From: Rhynchosporium graminicola
Lineage: Eukaryota; Ascomycota; Leotiomycetes; Helotiales; Ploettnerulaceae
NCBI GenBank assembly: GCA_900074885.1
Contig: FJUW01000063.1
Coordinates: 186,001-250,000 of the forward strand
DNA length: 64,000 bases
Direction of reading: 5' to 3'
Shown: positions 36,437-47,746 of the stretch, piece by piece
Position numbering within the stretch: the stretch's first letter is position 1
How the letters are laid out: each line of letters begins with the position of its first letter
Notes under the pieces: model-generated
Told to the model about the DNA's origin: nothing
Databases searched by the model: none
What the model saw: only the letters and a program-made list of their open reading frames with translations
Program-made: the position numbers and the translations under genes

Positions 36437-37765
36437 TCTGAAGCGTACAACTCCGGTACATAAAGTATTTTAGCCTGGCATTAGTCTGAGTCGGGATCCC
36501 GGATCCGACGAGCTTCAGTACTGAGCTCCCAAACAGACATGAAGACTATCTGAAGGAAGGGCAAGCTGTTGCGGTCGAAAGCATTTCAAGCTTATATGTC
36601 GAATGAACTTGTAGAGATTACAAAGGGGATGACGGGACGTTCGTTAGACGGTCGTTTGTAATCTCGGTTGTTCTAAAGTGGGGCGGTAGTAATGAGGTCA
36701 CCAAAATTCAAATATCAGAATATCAGAATATAGTGTTGAAGCAAATATATGTGTATACGATATTTATCCAATGATTCGATCCGTTTACGCAATTAATATA
36801 TGTGTCATCCGTGCTCCAGTGTTTTGAATCAACATGCAGGACTAACAGTGCAGCTCAACTTTCTCTACCCGCAGAGTCCCCAGACAAGATTATCAGGACC
36901 GGCGGACGTGAACTCGTCAGGAATAACGTATCTTGTAGCCAAAGGATAGAATCGATGTCAAGGTGGATGTCTTCAAGAAAAATTTGGCAAGTGTAATCCA
37001 GATCATACAGATTATAAGTAGACTTTAGATCAACTTTGAGTTTGGGGCCAGGTAAATTCGTCTCGGGCGAAGCCACCAAGAACTCTTTAGTTGAGTTGAT
37101 GTTTGCGGTTATCAAAACTTTGCGAACGTAGCTTCGAAAACATATCCTCCAAGATTTTTTCACTCTTAATATTATACTCTGCAATAAGTATTGCGAAAAC
37201 CAAAGAATTTCATGTAGGAATGTACATGTTGTGACCCCGAAATGGGCTTCTCAAAATAGGTGTCTAAGACTTAGTATCATTATGATAGTGCTTCGCATAT
37301 TAACAACGAAACTCACTCGTAATGAGGTACTCACGATGTCGGATTAGGAATACAGAGCAGATATCAATTTCAGACTCCTGTAGCATAGCTAAATTGGACA
37401 TCCCAGAACCACTACTTACAAACGCATCCATGATAGTTAATGATTAACTTCATCAACATCTAAGCTGTGTCCGTTGAGAACAAAGGACCCACTGTCCAGT
37501 GATGATTATCCAATTACATACTTCAAACCTGCAAGCATAAGCTTATCTCGACTTCTTTGATTCTTTCGAATATGGCGTCCCAGAAGGTGATTGCAGTGTT
37601 AATTATTTTCGTGATTGAAAGCCAGTCAGGAAAAGAAAAACGTATTATGGCAAAGGAGGCAGTAATACTTGTTTGTTGAGCGATTTTCCCAAAGTACCGC
37701 AGTGTTTGTGAACAGGGCGGCGATGATGGATGTCGGTGGTAGATGGTTAATAGATTGTCAAAGAC

Positions 37766-37800
37766 AATATATAGATATATATATATATATATATATGTAT
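37766..37800. repeat. TA dinucleotide microsatellite
   Basis: About thirteen TA units with a few interruptions, in an AT-rich gene desert. Confidence 0.9.
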
Positions 37801-38455
37801 ATTCGAATCTCATTTCGTACAAAGCGATATGTATATACCTTTGGGGTTATGGAATTTTTACAACATATCGATTGATTACTTTATCTACGGAATTCGTCCC
37901 ATGCATGTAACTCCTTGAGTTCAAGTTATTTTGTAAGATCTTACAAACCTTCGCTAGTAGAAGCTTGCTTAGAGATTACCACATGAAATCTACAGCTTCC
38001 TTGAAATAGCTATTTGCCACAGACTTTGTACGGTAAAGCTGGCGCCTATGCTAAGTCCTGATGGCCTATTCTTGAATCAGTCCCGTGATTTGAAAATCCG
38101 CTCCCTGTTTTCGTCCAACTCCGCCTTCCAAGTGTCAGCATACAGGCCAGCGGTCTGTTCAATGCTTCGTTGTTGCTTGGCAACGAGCCACAAAGGAAGA
38201 AAACAATGCAACATCGATTAAGCGAGGGATTTTCGTACCTACTTGTCTCAGTTCGGTTCTACTCTCGCCACGCAGCAATTTGCTCCTGTCAGGCAGTGCG
38301 TAGATCTTCATTTCAAACATGCTTGAAGAACAAGTTCGAAACTATAGAGCAGAAAGATCGGCCATCTTGACATTCTCAATGGAGGGCTCGTACTGTCGAC
38401 TACGTCTCAGCCGAAAAGAGGAGCAAGCTTCAATCTATTTGGAGAGATGCTTTTT

Positions 38456-38464
38456 GTATATAAG
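38456..38464 (+). promoter_or_regulatory. Candidate TATA box of the Cys-rich protein gene
   Basis: GTATATAAGG-type element about 45 bases upstream of the ATG at 38505. Position and sequence suit a TATA box with a short leader; the alternative, that this is coding sequence of a longer protein starting at 38319, cannot be excluded because that frame is open. Confidence 0.4.
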
Positions 38465-38504
38465 GTCGACAGATATTCTCCAAGTTCCAGTATTCCCAAC
38501 CGAT

Positions 38505-38942
38505 ATGGAGAAAACAGATCTCGGGGCCGAAGTCCGAGCCGATATTAATTCGCGCTGTATGGAAGTTGCAGGACGTACCATCTCCAAAGAAAATCCCTTC
38601 TGGAAGTGCACCGAATGGGCCAAAACCATCACGGCCACAGAAGGATGCTTCGATGCATGTCTGGACAAATGCGAGGCCGGTGCAGGTGACAGCGGGATCA
38701 CTTTTGGCCTTTGTGCCTCGATCAACTGTCGTAAGGATTGTGATAAGGGGCCGCCTGTGAACGAGTTCAAAAAAATCGATTGGGCGATTGAGGTCAGGGG
38801 TGGTGATGCGGCGAAGCAGATTAGCTATGGGACTTGTAATTACTGGTTCAACTGGGAGGCGGGCAAATGTCAGAAGGGAAGCGAGAGCTCGCACGATGGG
38901 TTCTGGTTCCGTATCGATCCTGGGTATGGAAAGTGTAGCTAG
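38505..38942 (+). CDS. Cysteine-rich protein of unknown family
   Basis: A single exon from ATG 38505 encodes 145 aa with eleven cysteines, several in a C-x3-C-x3-C and C-x4-C-x3-C spacing (GCFDACLDKCEAG, LCASINCRKDCDKG). The C-terminus has NYWFNWEAGKC and ends GYGKCS. The frame is open upstream to 38319, adding 62 residues without motif; the TATA-like element between the two ATGs favours the shorter form. No signal peptide is visible in either version, which is odd for a protein with this cysteine pattern, since such proteins are usually secreted and disulfide-bonded. A 5' exon with a signal peptide may have been missed. No family is recognised. Small size, cysteine content and position in a gene-poor region would fit an effector-like or antimicrobial-like protein, but that is inference only. 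Confidence 0.5.
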   Translation: MEKTDLGAEVRADINSRCMEVAGRTISKENPFWKCTEWAKTITATEGCFDACLDKCEAGAGDSGITFGLCASINCRKDCDKGPPVNEFKKIDWAIEVRGGDAAKQISYGTCNYWFNWEAGKCQKGSESSHDGFWFRIDPGYGKCS

Positions 38943-41921
38943 GTTTAGGGAACATAACTGCTACATGTATGTAGCTACTTGAAGTCTTAGACTTTGAATG
39001 CAGGCCTCCTGTACATACATTTTAGATTTCCTCGCAAGATAAAGCCTAGTCCAATTATCCAAAATCATTTACAAGTCCGTGACCAGTCAATAGATCTCTT
39101 CTCCTTAGGCTGAGCAATCGAGCGCTTAGCTCTACGACATTAATACTTCATTTATGATGCTAGCCGCCGACTTGTTTCAGAGCCTTTAATCACCCGGAAT
39201 TGTGGCTATATAGAAAGGTATGGGGATGGGGATGGAGTTGCGAGCATATTTACAATATAAGAACGCTTGGATATAGACATTAACAAAATCCTAGGTCTGG
39301 CCCTACATTCAACCTTACGGTAAATTATAAAGTGACAGCAACAGATTGCTTGAGAGCAACACCTACAGTACTTACGAATTCTTTCAATAATGATTTTTTT
39401 CATGTAGCACGTTACAAGTTTCGCGACCCAGAAGCTCCTCTCCTTGTAAACTTAGCTACGTCTTGTCTTGTGAATGAAGTATTCTGGATTAAAATACAGC
39501 TATACTGCCGGCCTTTAAAACAGCTTCCTCGGCGTGGACCGCCAGGTAAAGTAGTGTCTGTAAGAGAGATGGATTATATGTAAAATAGTCAACCCGGCTC
39601 AAAAACCTGGAATGAAAGAAGTTTCTCTGTACAGATGTTACACGGTCGTGTAAGCACAATCACATAACTTGGTAATCCGAGGAGTGCTGTTCGACAATTT
39701 GGCAATGCGTATGTGAGTATTGATCTAAAACCGCGAATCCCAGAAATCAAGAAAAGGATTAAAAACTCACTCGCTGTATAGTAACATAGTTTGCTTGAGT
39801 GACGGTATAATGCGCGGCTGACAACATCACATAAGAACGACAGCAGCATTCTCACTTTCCCGTCCCCGCACTCCAAATCACAGTCAGGAAGCAGGAAATT
39901 TCACCTGGAACATCTTTTTTTCCTCCCCGCGGAACGCGCTTTGTTTGAGTCATAATTGCATTAGATGAACCAGTTTTTCATTCAAAACGGTTTTCAGGTG
40001 ATGATAAAGGTGGTAATCTCATGTCTGTGTAACAATAAAATGCATAAACCAGAAATATATATACCTATACTCCGGTCATCTGGCAACATATAATCTGGCT
40101 CGAATTCTCAATTATAGTATACCTCGTCACGGTCGACAAGATGAGTGTAGGTCGGTCTCCCTGGTTCCTCATATCACTTATCTCAGACAATCTTATATAG
40201 ATCATTGATATATCCACAACTCCTTACGTCCTTTTAACAAATGACATTTTGACCTCAGGAGCTGTTATTCAGAAAATACATGGTCCAATCGGTCTACTTT
40301 TGGTCCCATCACAACGCGGAAGTAGGTTCTAGAGCTTCTATAAATACTCCCAGACTATTTTCATTGAGGCTCTATAAGCCGTAACAGTTTCAGTAAAGGA
40401 GGCCACAGACTCCGCCATTGCCATAATCTCGTTATCTACGTTATCTGATAAAATTTACTAATTTAGGAACTTGAAGCTGATCTCTGGTAGGCCTGAGAGA
40501 TGCCATCTGCCTTCACGTGATATACATTACCAGGTACCGCTTAATGTCCTGAAGGTAACGAATAAATACTGAGACTCTGATAGTGAATCATATAATGACA
40601 ACAACTTCACGGGATGGTGACACATTCAATACTATTGTCTCGTAGAATTATCATACCTATAAAATTTTCTGAAGCAGGTATCACTTCAACCAATCTCTCC
40701 TTCTTAAGCTGAAAGTTTCGAGATATTTACGCATTAGTATTGCCTCTCTGCCCAGGAACCAATATCATTCCGAGCCCTCGCCTTGTCACACGAGTATGAT
40801 CAACTTGTCCATATGAGATTTGTTCAAATTGAGACTCAGTGCTGGTACACGGTATACATAAGTGCATACTCTCATTTAGTATGAAAAGCAATCATGACTT
40901 TGAAACTGCTTGTGAATTCAGTAATGAAGTTTGTTCGTCTTTTGAGCCACCGGAGAAACACTTTATTGAGAACAGGTCAAGCGAAGAAAGAAGGGCCCTG
41001 TGAGTGATATCAAGTCATTTCACATAAGATTAGGTATGAACCGCGATTTGAAGTCAACCGTACTGTACAACAAGTGGATATATACAGGACCATGCAGTCT
41101 GCATTCCATTCCTCTCATGAGGCAATCGCGAAAAACAGATGGAAGATCTACCAACGAGACGTGTGCGTCAGCATCCAGAAGTATATATAGCACATTTCTT
41201 ATCACTATTGATGATGCACTTTCTTTTAGGTACAAAGAAAGGTCGAGTTAAGCTGAATATTTCACGAGATAGGTGGGAGAATTCACAACAAACAGTTCAA
41301 ATTTGATGCTAATGATAACAGTGATTACATTTATGACAAAATACAAAGCTTCGGGGTATTTATCTACCACTGGACCGGCTATACGCCTGCTAGTAAACTT
41401 GAATCAGAGAGTTGATTTCTCGACGACCACCAAGAAAAGGATTTCACATTGTCTGAAGCATACTCTCCAGCTATAGGCGATCTCGCTTAATGCCAAGCAG
41501 CCAAGTAAACAAACTAGGAAATTATATTACAATAGTACATCACTATCTATATCTTTCAACAACACTGCCCTGTTTACATGATAGAGAGAACAACTCGGTT
41601 GGTAAGATACTAACAGGTCTTTCGTGTTCGTATTCAGATCGTGCTCGTCGTATAGATTTGCCTTGCTTTCCTGTTTGTCAGATGTGTACTGCAGCATTTG
41701 ATGAATTGTCGCGAGTCCAAGACGAGCTAAGATGGTAAAAGAGAATAATTATCTGAGGCACAAAAAGCCGGAGTAAAGGACCTAGAGTGAAAGGTGTAAA
41801 AATATTCATGTCATAGAACACATTGAAAGCATAGGGTATATCCCATCCGTCTCATTAGCCTGCTTTCCCAGCCCCAGCCCTAAGAGCGATGCTGCTCCCA
41901 TTCCTGTATCCCGGTCTCCCC
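38943..41921. other. Long AT-rich gene desert
   Basis: Three kilobases, the longest gene-free stretch in the window, between the Cys-rich protein and ERG7. Only short frames occur, with no domain, tRNA or tandem array. It may hold decayed repeat DNA. The 3' UTR of ERG7 should lie at its right end. Confidence 0.55.
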
Positions 41922-44339
41922 TCATAACAACGCACTATCCCCAAATCTCTTAGAATACATGCCCAACGCTTTCAACGGAAAGATAAACTTATAATTCGGA
42001 TAGCTTATCATACAACTCTTGTTAAACACTCCCTCGATAGCCTCTTGCAACCACTCTCCATTAGGCTGCTGTCTACTCATAATAAGCTTCAAGCCTTTTT
42101 CAATCGGTGCACGGTCGGGATATCGTGCTTCGAGAAGACCGATTACGGACCATGCTGTCATGACGACTTGCGAACCGGTGGGGTGTTCGTGGTAGGCGTT
42201 GGTTTCGCAGGACTGTGAGAAGAATGTGAGTATTCTTTTTTTGGATTGATGAACGAGGTTGGGGAAGGCGAAGAGCAAGGGGAACGTACTTTGTAACTTT
42301 CAGACCAACCGCCATCTTCCCTTTGTTTCGATATCAAGAAATCGCAACCAGCCTTCGAGAATTTGCTGTTCTCATAGTACTCACCTAAGCTTGCAAGACT
42401 CTCCAGCGCAAACATTCCCGCATACGTAAAGCATATCCCCCAACTCCCGTACCAGCTGCCGTCAGGATACTGCGCATCCTTGATGTATTGTACAGCTCTA
42501 TCTTTGAACACCTTGATATCCTGCGTCCGATAATCAGGATAGTGTTTCGTGAATAAGGAGAGAGCGGTAACGACAGCGGTCGTACATTCGGGATAATCGT
42601 ATTCGATCATGATGCGCCCGAAAACTTCAGCTGCGTTGAGGATTTCAAGGGCCTCTGACCCGCGAGTGGGCTCGTAGGATGCGCAGCCGCCAGAGGCGTT
42701 TTGGTAGGTTAGGAGAGTGTCGATGGCGTCGTAGATGCGCTGGTCATCTAGCAGGGTCGGGTAGCCTGGAGTGCGTTGCAAAAGAAGGACAGCTTTTAGA
42801 GCCTCGGAAATACAATCACTAACAGCGTAACCTTGGTATTTGTTGCTAAACGCCCAACCACCTTTTCTTTGCTGTCTATAGCAGATCGCTTGATCATCTA
42901 CATTCTCGCGAATTTGTTGATCGTCTAGGAATTCTAGAGCGCGTGTGAGCATAGGTCTCCACTTTGGGTCTTCTGCAAGACCAGCGTCCATGACGGCTTG
43001 GATTGAGAAAGCAGTATCCCAGCATTGAACGCCGTTTGTGCCGTTGACTAACATGCCTTCGGCCTTGACCCACAGATTATCGGCCATGCGATCACGGTGC
43101 CGAGCGACAGAGTAGGAATTTGGTCCTTCTTTAATGAAACAGACGACGAGGTTCATGGCGGCATTGACGGGCGCGAGATCAGCGTAATCTGTGTTTTTGT
43201 CTTCCATTTGGACGAGTTTCCAAACCCAGTCTTCCGCTCTTTGCTTCAACCAATTGGTTCTTGTGAATGGAACGTGGATTTTTTCAATGGCCCAGAATAC
43301 GGTCTTAAGCAGCCATGATTTAGGGTGGTAATTATCTGTTTCAGCAATGGTATTCCGGTGTTCTGCCCAGTTGATAGACTCGTATGGTTCCAAAAAGAGC
43401 TCTTGTCGGAGTGATCGAATCAGATCTGTCTCGGGACACGTCCAGCGTCTGGACCAAACGAAAGACATGGCAAGAAACACCATGCGCATATGAATCCACC
43501 ATCGCCAGGGAGCAAACGGGACCCAGTCCGGTAGAAGCCAAAACTCCGGTGGTACGGGATTAACGATCTCCCATCTAGTCACTCCAAGTACACTGAGCCA
43601 AAATTTCGCCCAGTGAGGACCAGCTTTTGCACCTCCAAGTTTGTGTAACGTCCCTCTTGCCTTGATCATATGTGACTCCTCTTCACTGACTCCCAGTATT
43701 CGAAGTACGGTGTAGTTCAGGGCAGTTCCAAAGACAGTGCTTTCGCCTTCGATATGTAGTCCCCAACCTCCATCTTCGGGATGCGCTCTGGCGAACAGGT
43801 AGTTCTTCATTTCAGTAGCAATGTGGTCTGGAATTTCCGTTTCTGTAACATGCCATGCAATGACCAGACCTGGTAGAAGGAACATAGGCCCACCATATTC
43901 GCAGGCCCAGTTTCCGGGCTCTAGCTGTAGGTTTTGGTAAAACTCGAGGCCGTTCTTCACAGAATCGAGAGGAGTCTTTGCGGCTGGTAGCTCTGGGAGA
44001 TCCTGCTGGAATCAGAAAAGGTCATGAAGGCGAGGCAAGCGAAGAGCGATGGGATCATACCAATGGCAGACCAAGATACCATTTGTCTGCAGTGGTTTGG
44101 GGCCAATTCTCAGCTTCTTTGTCGTTCAGATAGTGCCATGTCTGCCTTCCGGCTTCGTCCAGCATGCGCCATTTGGTGTAATCAGTTCTATCTGATAGTT
44201 TTGGTCGCTTCGCAGGTATAACTTCATCCTCGACTGATTCGATTGATCTTTTCTCTCGTGCTGTTGCTGTTGCTGTTGCTGTGATGGTGGCTTTTGCATG
44301 TCCATTGACAGCTTTCACTGCTCCTCTTCCCGAAGTCAT
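41922..44339 (-). CDS. erg7: Lanosterol synthase (oxidosqualene cyclase)
   Basis: Three exons, 44339-44061, 44005-42290 and 42212-41922, give 761 aa, the usual fungal length. Introns start gtatga and gtacgt, end ttccag and ctcacag, and are both phase 0. The enzyme cyclises (S)-2,3-oxidosqualene to lanosterol on the ER membrane or lipid droplets, the first cyclic step of ergosterol synthesis. The catalytic Asp lies in VSDCISEALKAVLLL near residue 486. QW repeats that stiffen the two barrels are visible, for example EDGGWGLH, KGGWAFSN, ASGGCASYE, DGSWYGSWG and EDGGWSESYK. The N-terminus before about residue 45 is a variable extension with an Ala/Thr alternation coded by a GCTGTT-type repeat. 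The gene is divergent from SPO11 across a 415-bp promoter. Confidence 0.95.
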
Positions 44340-44754
44340 AATCGTATAATACTTGGATTGTTGCAGCGACTGTGCGAATCTAATTGACTCAAACTCAAAA
44401 TCGGGCCAAAGCTAAAAGAAGTACACTGCGAATTTACACAGCAGCATTTCCCATCTTACCTTCTGTAGTAAAGTGTAAGTATGTAGGTATGCTGATATCT
44501 CGTATCTGAATGGTCAATCAAATCCCAGCGGCGTCGGCGGCCGCCGGCAGTCAGGTACGAACCTTTGATGATTGGTCAAAAGCTTGACCAGGCTTGGCAG
44601 GGGGACCTACCACTTCCAACAACCGATCAGCAACTTGACCAATTCGTTCATTCCATGAATACCATGAGACTATGATCTCAAGAAAGTTGGTAGCTCTTGC
44701 GACGGTCATTCATACCCACAGGTATCAGCTTAAACTCTGAAACTTAAGATCACG
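44340..44754. promoter_or_regulatory. Shared ERG7/SPO11 divergent promoter
   Basis: 415 bases separate the two ATGs. The perfect inverted repeat TGGTCAA-AAGC-TTGACCA lies at 44573-44590, and a third TTGACCAA occurs at 44635-44642. The repeats overlap ATTGGT (44571) and GACCAAT words, so CCAAT-box binding is possible in both directions. A GC-rich island (GGCGTCGGCGGCCGCCGG) lies at about 44530-44548. No SRE or Ume6 site was recognised. The factor that binds the TTGACCA repeats is unknown. Confidence 0.5.
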
Positions 44755-46352
44755 ATGGATCATCTTGACCTCCCCTCAGCTTACCTTCAAGCTGGTCCAT
44801 CTGCAGAAGAGCTCAACCGGACATTGCTATCAAACTTACCTCAGAGTACATTGATCCAAGCGGACATCACTTCTGAAGACAAAAGCTCAACTGAGCCTGT
44901 GAGGGTTACACGAAAAGGTAACTCTAACCAAGCTGGAGCTGTGATTTCCAAGATTGAGGACATCTTCGAGTCGTTCGCAGATTGTATCCTAGAACAACGG
45001 AAGGAGTTGGTGATAGAGCTGAAGAGCAGGTCCAAACCCAGAGTCAAGCTTGATCATGAAGAGGCTGAGAAAGCCAAGGCTGAAGAAGACGAGGAAGTCC
45101 AGATGGGTCGGAGAACCACAAGGATCACGTTCCCAAGCCGGAACCAGAGAGAAGCTTGGAAATTCAGTAGGTCATCATAATATTTTGAAACTTCAACTCA
45201 CATGAGTAGCTGCGTTACTCCGCATCCTTGAGCTATCACACGAAGCTCTCGTTACGGGGATTGTCACTACAAAAAGGTCGTAGCTATAACCCATGAGAAG
45301 CACTCATGTGCTGGGGACACGTTCCTTTCCAATACCTCTAGTCTATATTTCAATTCTGCATCTCACTCATGGTATGCAGAGATATATACTACCGAGAACC
45401 TGAAATTTTTATGAAACAAGCAGTCGTAGATCGATATGTCGACGACATTGCTTACACGTTCGGTGTTGGGAGAGACGCTTTGAACATCGTATGCCTCTCC
45501 ACACCATCCGCCAGCTTACAGCTAATAGAATCCAAGGTAGCAGCCGCCAAAGGACTAGTAGCTGGATCCTTATTGTTGACAAGGAAAGACACGTCTTTCA
45601 TCAACTTTACTCTTGAAGCGCAGGTAGAAAAGTCCCTATCCCAAAAGCCAAGCAACGTAGTAACCATTAACAGGGCATCCTCATCCCAAATCCAAATGAT
45701 ATCGAAACCATACAATTCCTTGACGTCAAATGGATACTGGTCATCGAGAAAGAAGTCCGGTTCCAACATCCATTTCCGCATTCTGCTTGACTAATCTTCA
45801 CAAGGCAACTTTTCGTACCCTGGCGAGCAACCAATACTGGAATTACTCTCAAGCCGGCAGAGGAATCCTCATCACCGTAGGCTAACATACTGCACTTAAA
45901 ACGTATCACTTGACGATCTGACCAGATAAATGCAGGCAAAAGGCTACCCTGACATCCAAACCCGCCAATTCCTCCACCTCCTCTCAGTTCATCACCCTAC
46001 GATACCAGTTCACGCACTTGTGGACTTTGATCCTGATGGTATCGGTATATTTTCCACTTACAAACACGGCTCTGCTTCTCTCTCTCACGAGAATGATCTA
46101 GCTGTTCCGAGTATGAAATGGCTTGGTGTGCGGAGCTGTGATTTCCTCCGCAATGAAATTGATGGAAGAGGGTTGTTAAGGTTAAGTGAGAGGGATCGGA
46201 GGATTGCTGTAAGGATGCTTGAGAGAGAAGGAGAGGAGGCACAGAGAAGAGAGTTACAAGTTATGTTACTGTTGGGTGTCAAGGCAGAGATTCAAATCTT
46301 GGGAAATGGCGAGAGGTTGGGAGAATGGCTTGATGGGAGACTAATCGGCTGA
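44755..46352 (+). CDS. spo11: Meiotic recombination endonuclease Spo11 (topoisomerase VI-A-like)
   Basis: Seven exons fit in one frame: 44755-45166, 45210-45276, 45380-45488, 45537-45623, 45674-45754, 45805-45876 and 45936-46352, total 414 aa. Spo11 makes the double-strand breaks that start meiotic recombination, by a topoisomerase-like transesterification that leaves it bound to DNA 5' ends. The catalytic segment TTKRDIYYRE spans the exon 2/3 junction, with tandem Tyr at about 163-164. The Toprim metal-binding set is complete: Glu250 in WILVIEKE and DFDPDG at 306-311. The block before DNA entry reads ITAKGYPDIQTR where ITGKGYP is more usual. Residues 90-125 form an acidic/basic helix. Intron 5 starts gtccgg, a weak but usable donor, and its removal is needed to give EKEATFRTL. 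The intron density is typical of fungal SPO11. Confidence 0.93.
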
Positions 46353-46900
46353 ACAGGCAATTTTCACAGAGCATATAGTACTTACTTGGCTTGTTTTATC
46401 TGCACATCAAAGATTGTCATTGTTTGAAAATCGCTGACAAATCCACCTCTGGCATGTAGCAGATCATGCAAGCATAAAGACAATAGGTATCGCAATAAGA
46501 AATGAAGTAAGCCCCCAAGTTATCCCCCTCCAAAGAAAAATAAGGACATGCTGCTTCAACTCAATCACCGTATGGCATAGAGTTCTCAAAACTTGCAAAT
46601 AATGAAAGAAGCGAGGAATATCCAAAACGCAGTCACGAAAACAAGAAAGTAAACAATAAGCGGGCGGGCAGGGGGGTCAGAAAGTTCAGCCTCGGCCCGC
46701 GCGAGACAAGCTTGCTCATCGCGTCACTCCAGCATCACCACCTTTCGAGCTTCCGAGCCTTGGATTTCAGCATCAACGCTCAATCACCACATACAGTTTT
46801 TGCATCGCCCACGCCCTCCAAAACTCAGACCAGCTATGAATAGCTAGCCTCAGCGTAACGCTCTACCTGTCCTCTGCTAGAAGAGAGAGTCCTTCCAAGA
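46353..46900. other. Intergenic, nothing recognised
   Basis: About 550 bases between two plus-strand genes. It includes the SPO11 3' end and a leader for the mitochondrial protein gene. No motif recognised. Confidence 0.55.
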
Positions 46901-47746
46901 ATGCCACCACAACTCCCCCGTCTCCGAACATCCCTCCCCATCAATCCTGCACGTCTTCCTCGCCAATTCCCCCTCCGCAATTCGATCTCACCGCGAACGA
47001 CTCGAAATTCTTCTTCTTCCTCTTCATCTCCACCCCACTCCAAGATCGACCGGCTCCTAAACCGCCTCCCTAAGTTCCTACATCCATACACGCGCGCCCT
47101 ACGCACCGCCCCAGTCTCACACCTAACATCCTTCCTCATCCTCCACGAAATCACCGCCATCATCCCGCTCCTGAGCCTAGCTGCAGGATTCCACTATCTG
47201 GGGCTAGGCGAAGCCTGGGTTGCTGAGGGGAGATTAGGCGGAGATGGGAGGTTTGCGAGGGGGGTGAATGAGGGCGTGGAGAGATTTGGAAGGTATTTTG
47301 GGAGGAAGGGCTGGTTTGGGTTCGAGAAAGTGGAACGGACGGTGGGAGAGGGGGGGTGTGTGGATGCTGTTGTCCCGGCGGTAGTGATGGATTCCTCTGC
47401 CGCTGCTGCATCTCAACCTAAACAAACCTCGCAAGCAAACGAGGCCCAGGTTTCAGCATCGATAGAGAACCGATTCCACCCTGGCGAGCGCGGAACACGC
47501 ATTTTAATCGAGGTCGCCACTGCGTACGCAATCACCAAAGTCCTGTTGCCAGCTAGGATATTAGTGAGTGTTTGGGCGGCACCGTGGTTTGCGAGGGTTG
47601 TATTGAGGAACTCGGGACGGATAGCCGGAATGATGAGGGGGAGAGGAAGTAGTGCAAGAGTAGGGATGAGTGGAGCTGCTGGGACGGGGGCTACGGGTGG
47701 TGGCGTTGGGAGCTGGAGCAGAATTGGGGGAGGGAAGGGGAGTTGA
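46901..47746 (+). CDS. Mitochondrial DUF1279/FAM210-like membrane protein
   Basis: A single exon gives 281 aa. The first 45 residues are rich in Arg, Ser and Pro without acidic residues (MPPQLPRLRTSLPINPARLPRQF...), a typical mitochondrial targeting peptide, followed by a Ser run. The DUF1279-like halves are visible: VSHLTSFLILHEITAIIPLLSL near residues 72-93 with a first hydrophobic span, and, after a variable linker, VATAYAITKVLLPARILVSVWAAPWFARV near 203-232 with the second. Fungal homologues (yeast YPL041C-type, by memory) sit in the mitochondrial inner membrane; their function is not settled. The C-terminus is Gly/Arg-rich. The start at 46901 is the first ATG of the frame and begins the targeting peptide. 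Confidence 0.7.
   Translation: MPPQLPRLRTSLPINPARLPRQFPLRNSISPRTTRNSSSSSSSPPHSKIDRLLNRLPKFLHPYTRALRTAPVSHLTSFLILHEITAIIPLLSLAAGFHYLGLGEAWVAEGRLGGDGRFARGVNEGVERFGRYFGRKGWFGFEKVERTVGEGGCVDAVVPAVVMDSSAAAASQPKQTSQANEAQVSASIENRFHPGERGTRILIEVATAYAITKVLLPARILVSVWAAPWFARVVLRNSGRIAGMMRGRGSSARVGMSGAAGTGATGGGVGSWSRIGGGKGS

Larger units (their letters stand above)
36437..38504. other. AT-rich intergenic stretch with TA microsatellite
   Basis: About 2 kb with no gene recognised. It contains a TA-rich microsatellite at 37766-37800. A TATATAAGG element at about 38456-38464 lies some 45 bases before the ATG of the cysteine-rich protein and is a good TATA-box candidate. Confidence 0.55.

Noticed and set aside
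43097..43541. Frames within the ERG7 locus on both strands
   Set aside because: Shadows of the oxidosqualene cyclase exon.
46834..47434. Minus-strand frames over the mitochondrial protein gene
   Set aside because: Antisense to a gene with targeting peptide and two conserved membrane spans; Arg/Gly-rich only because the sense strand is Pro/Arg-rich.
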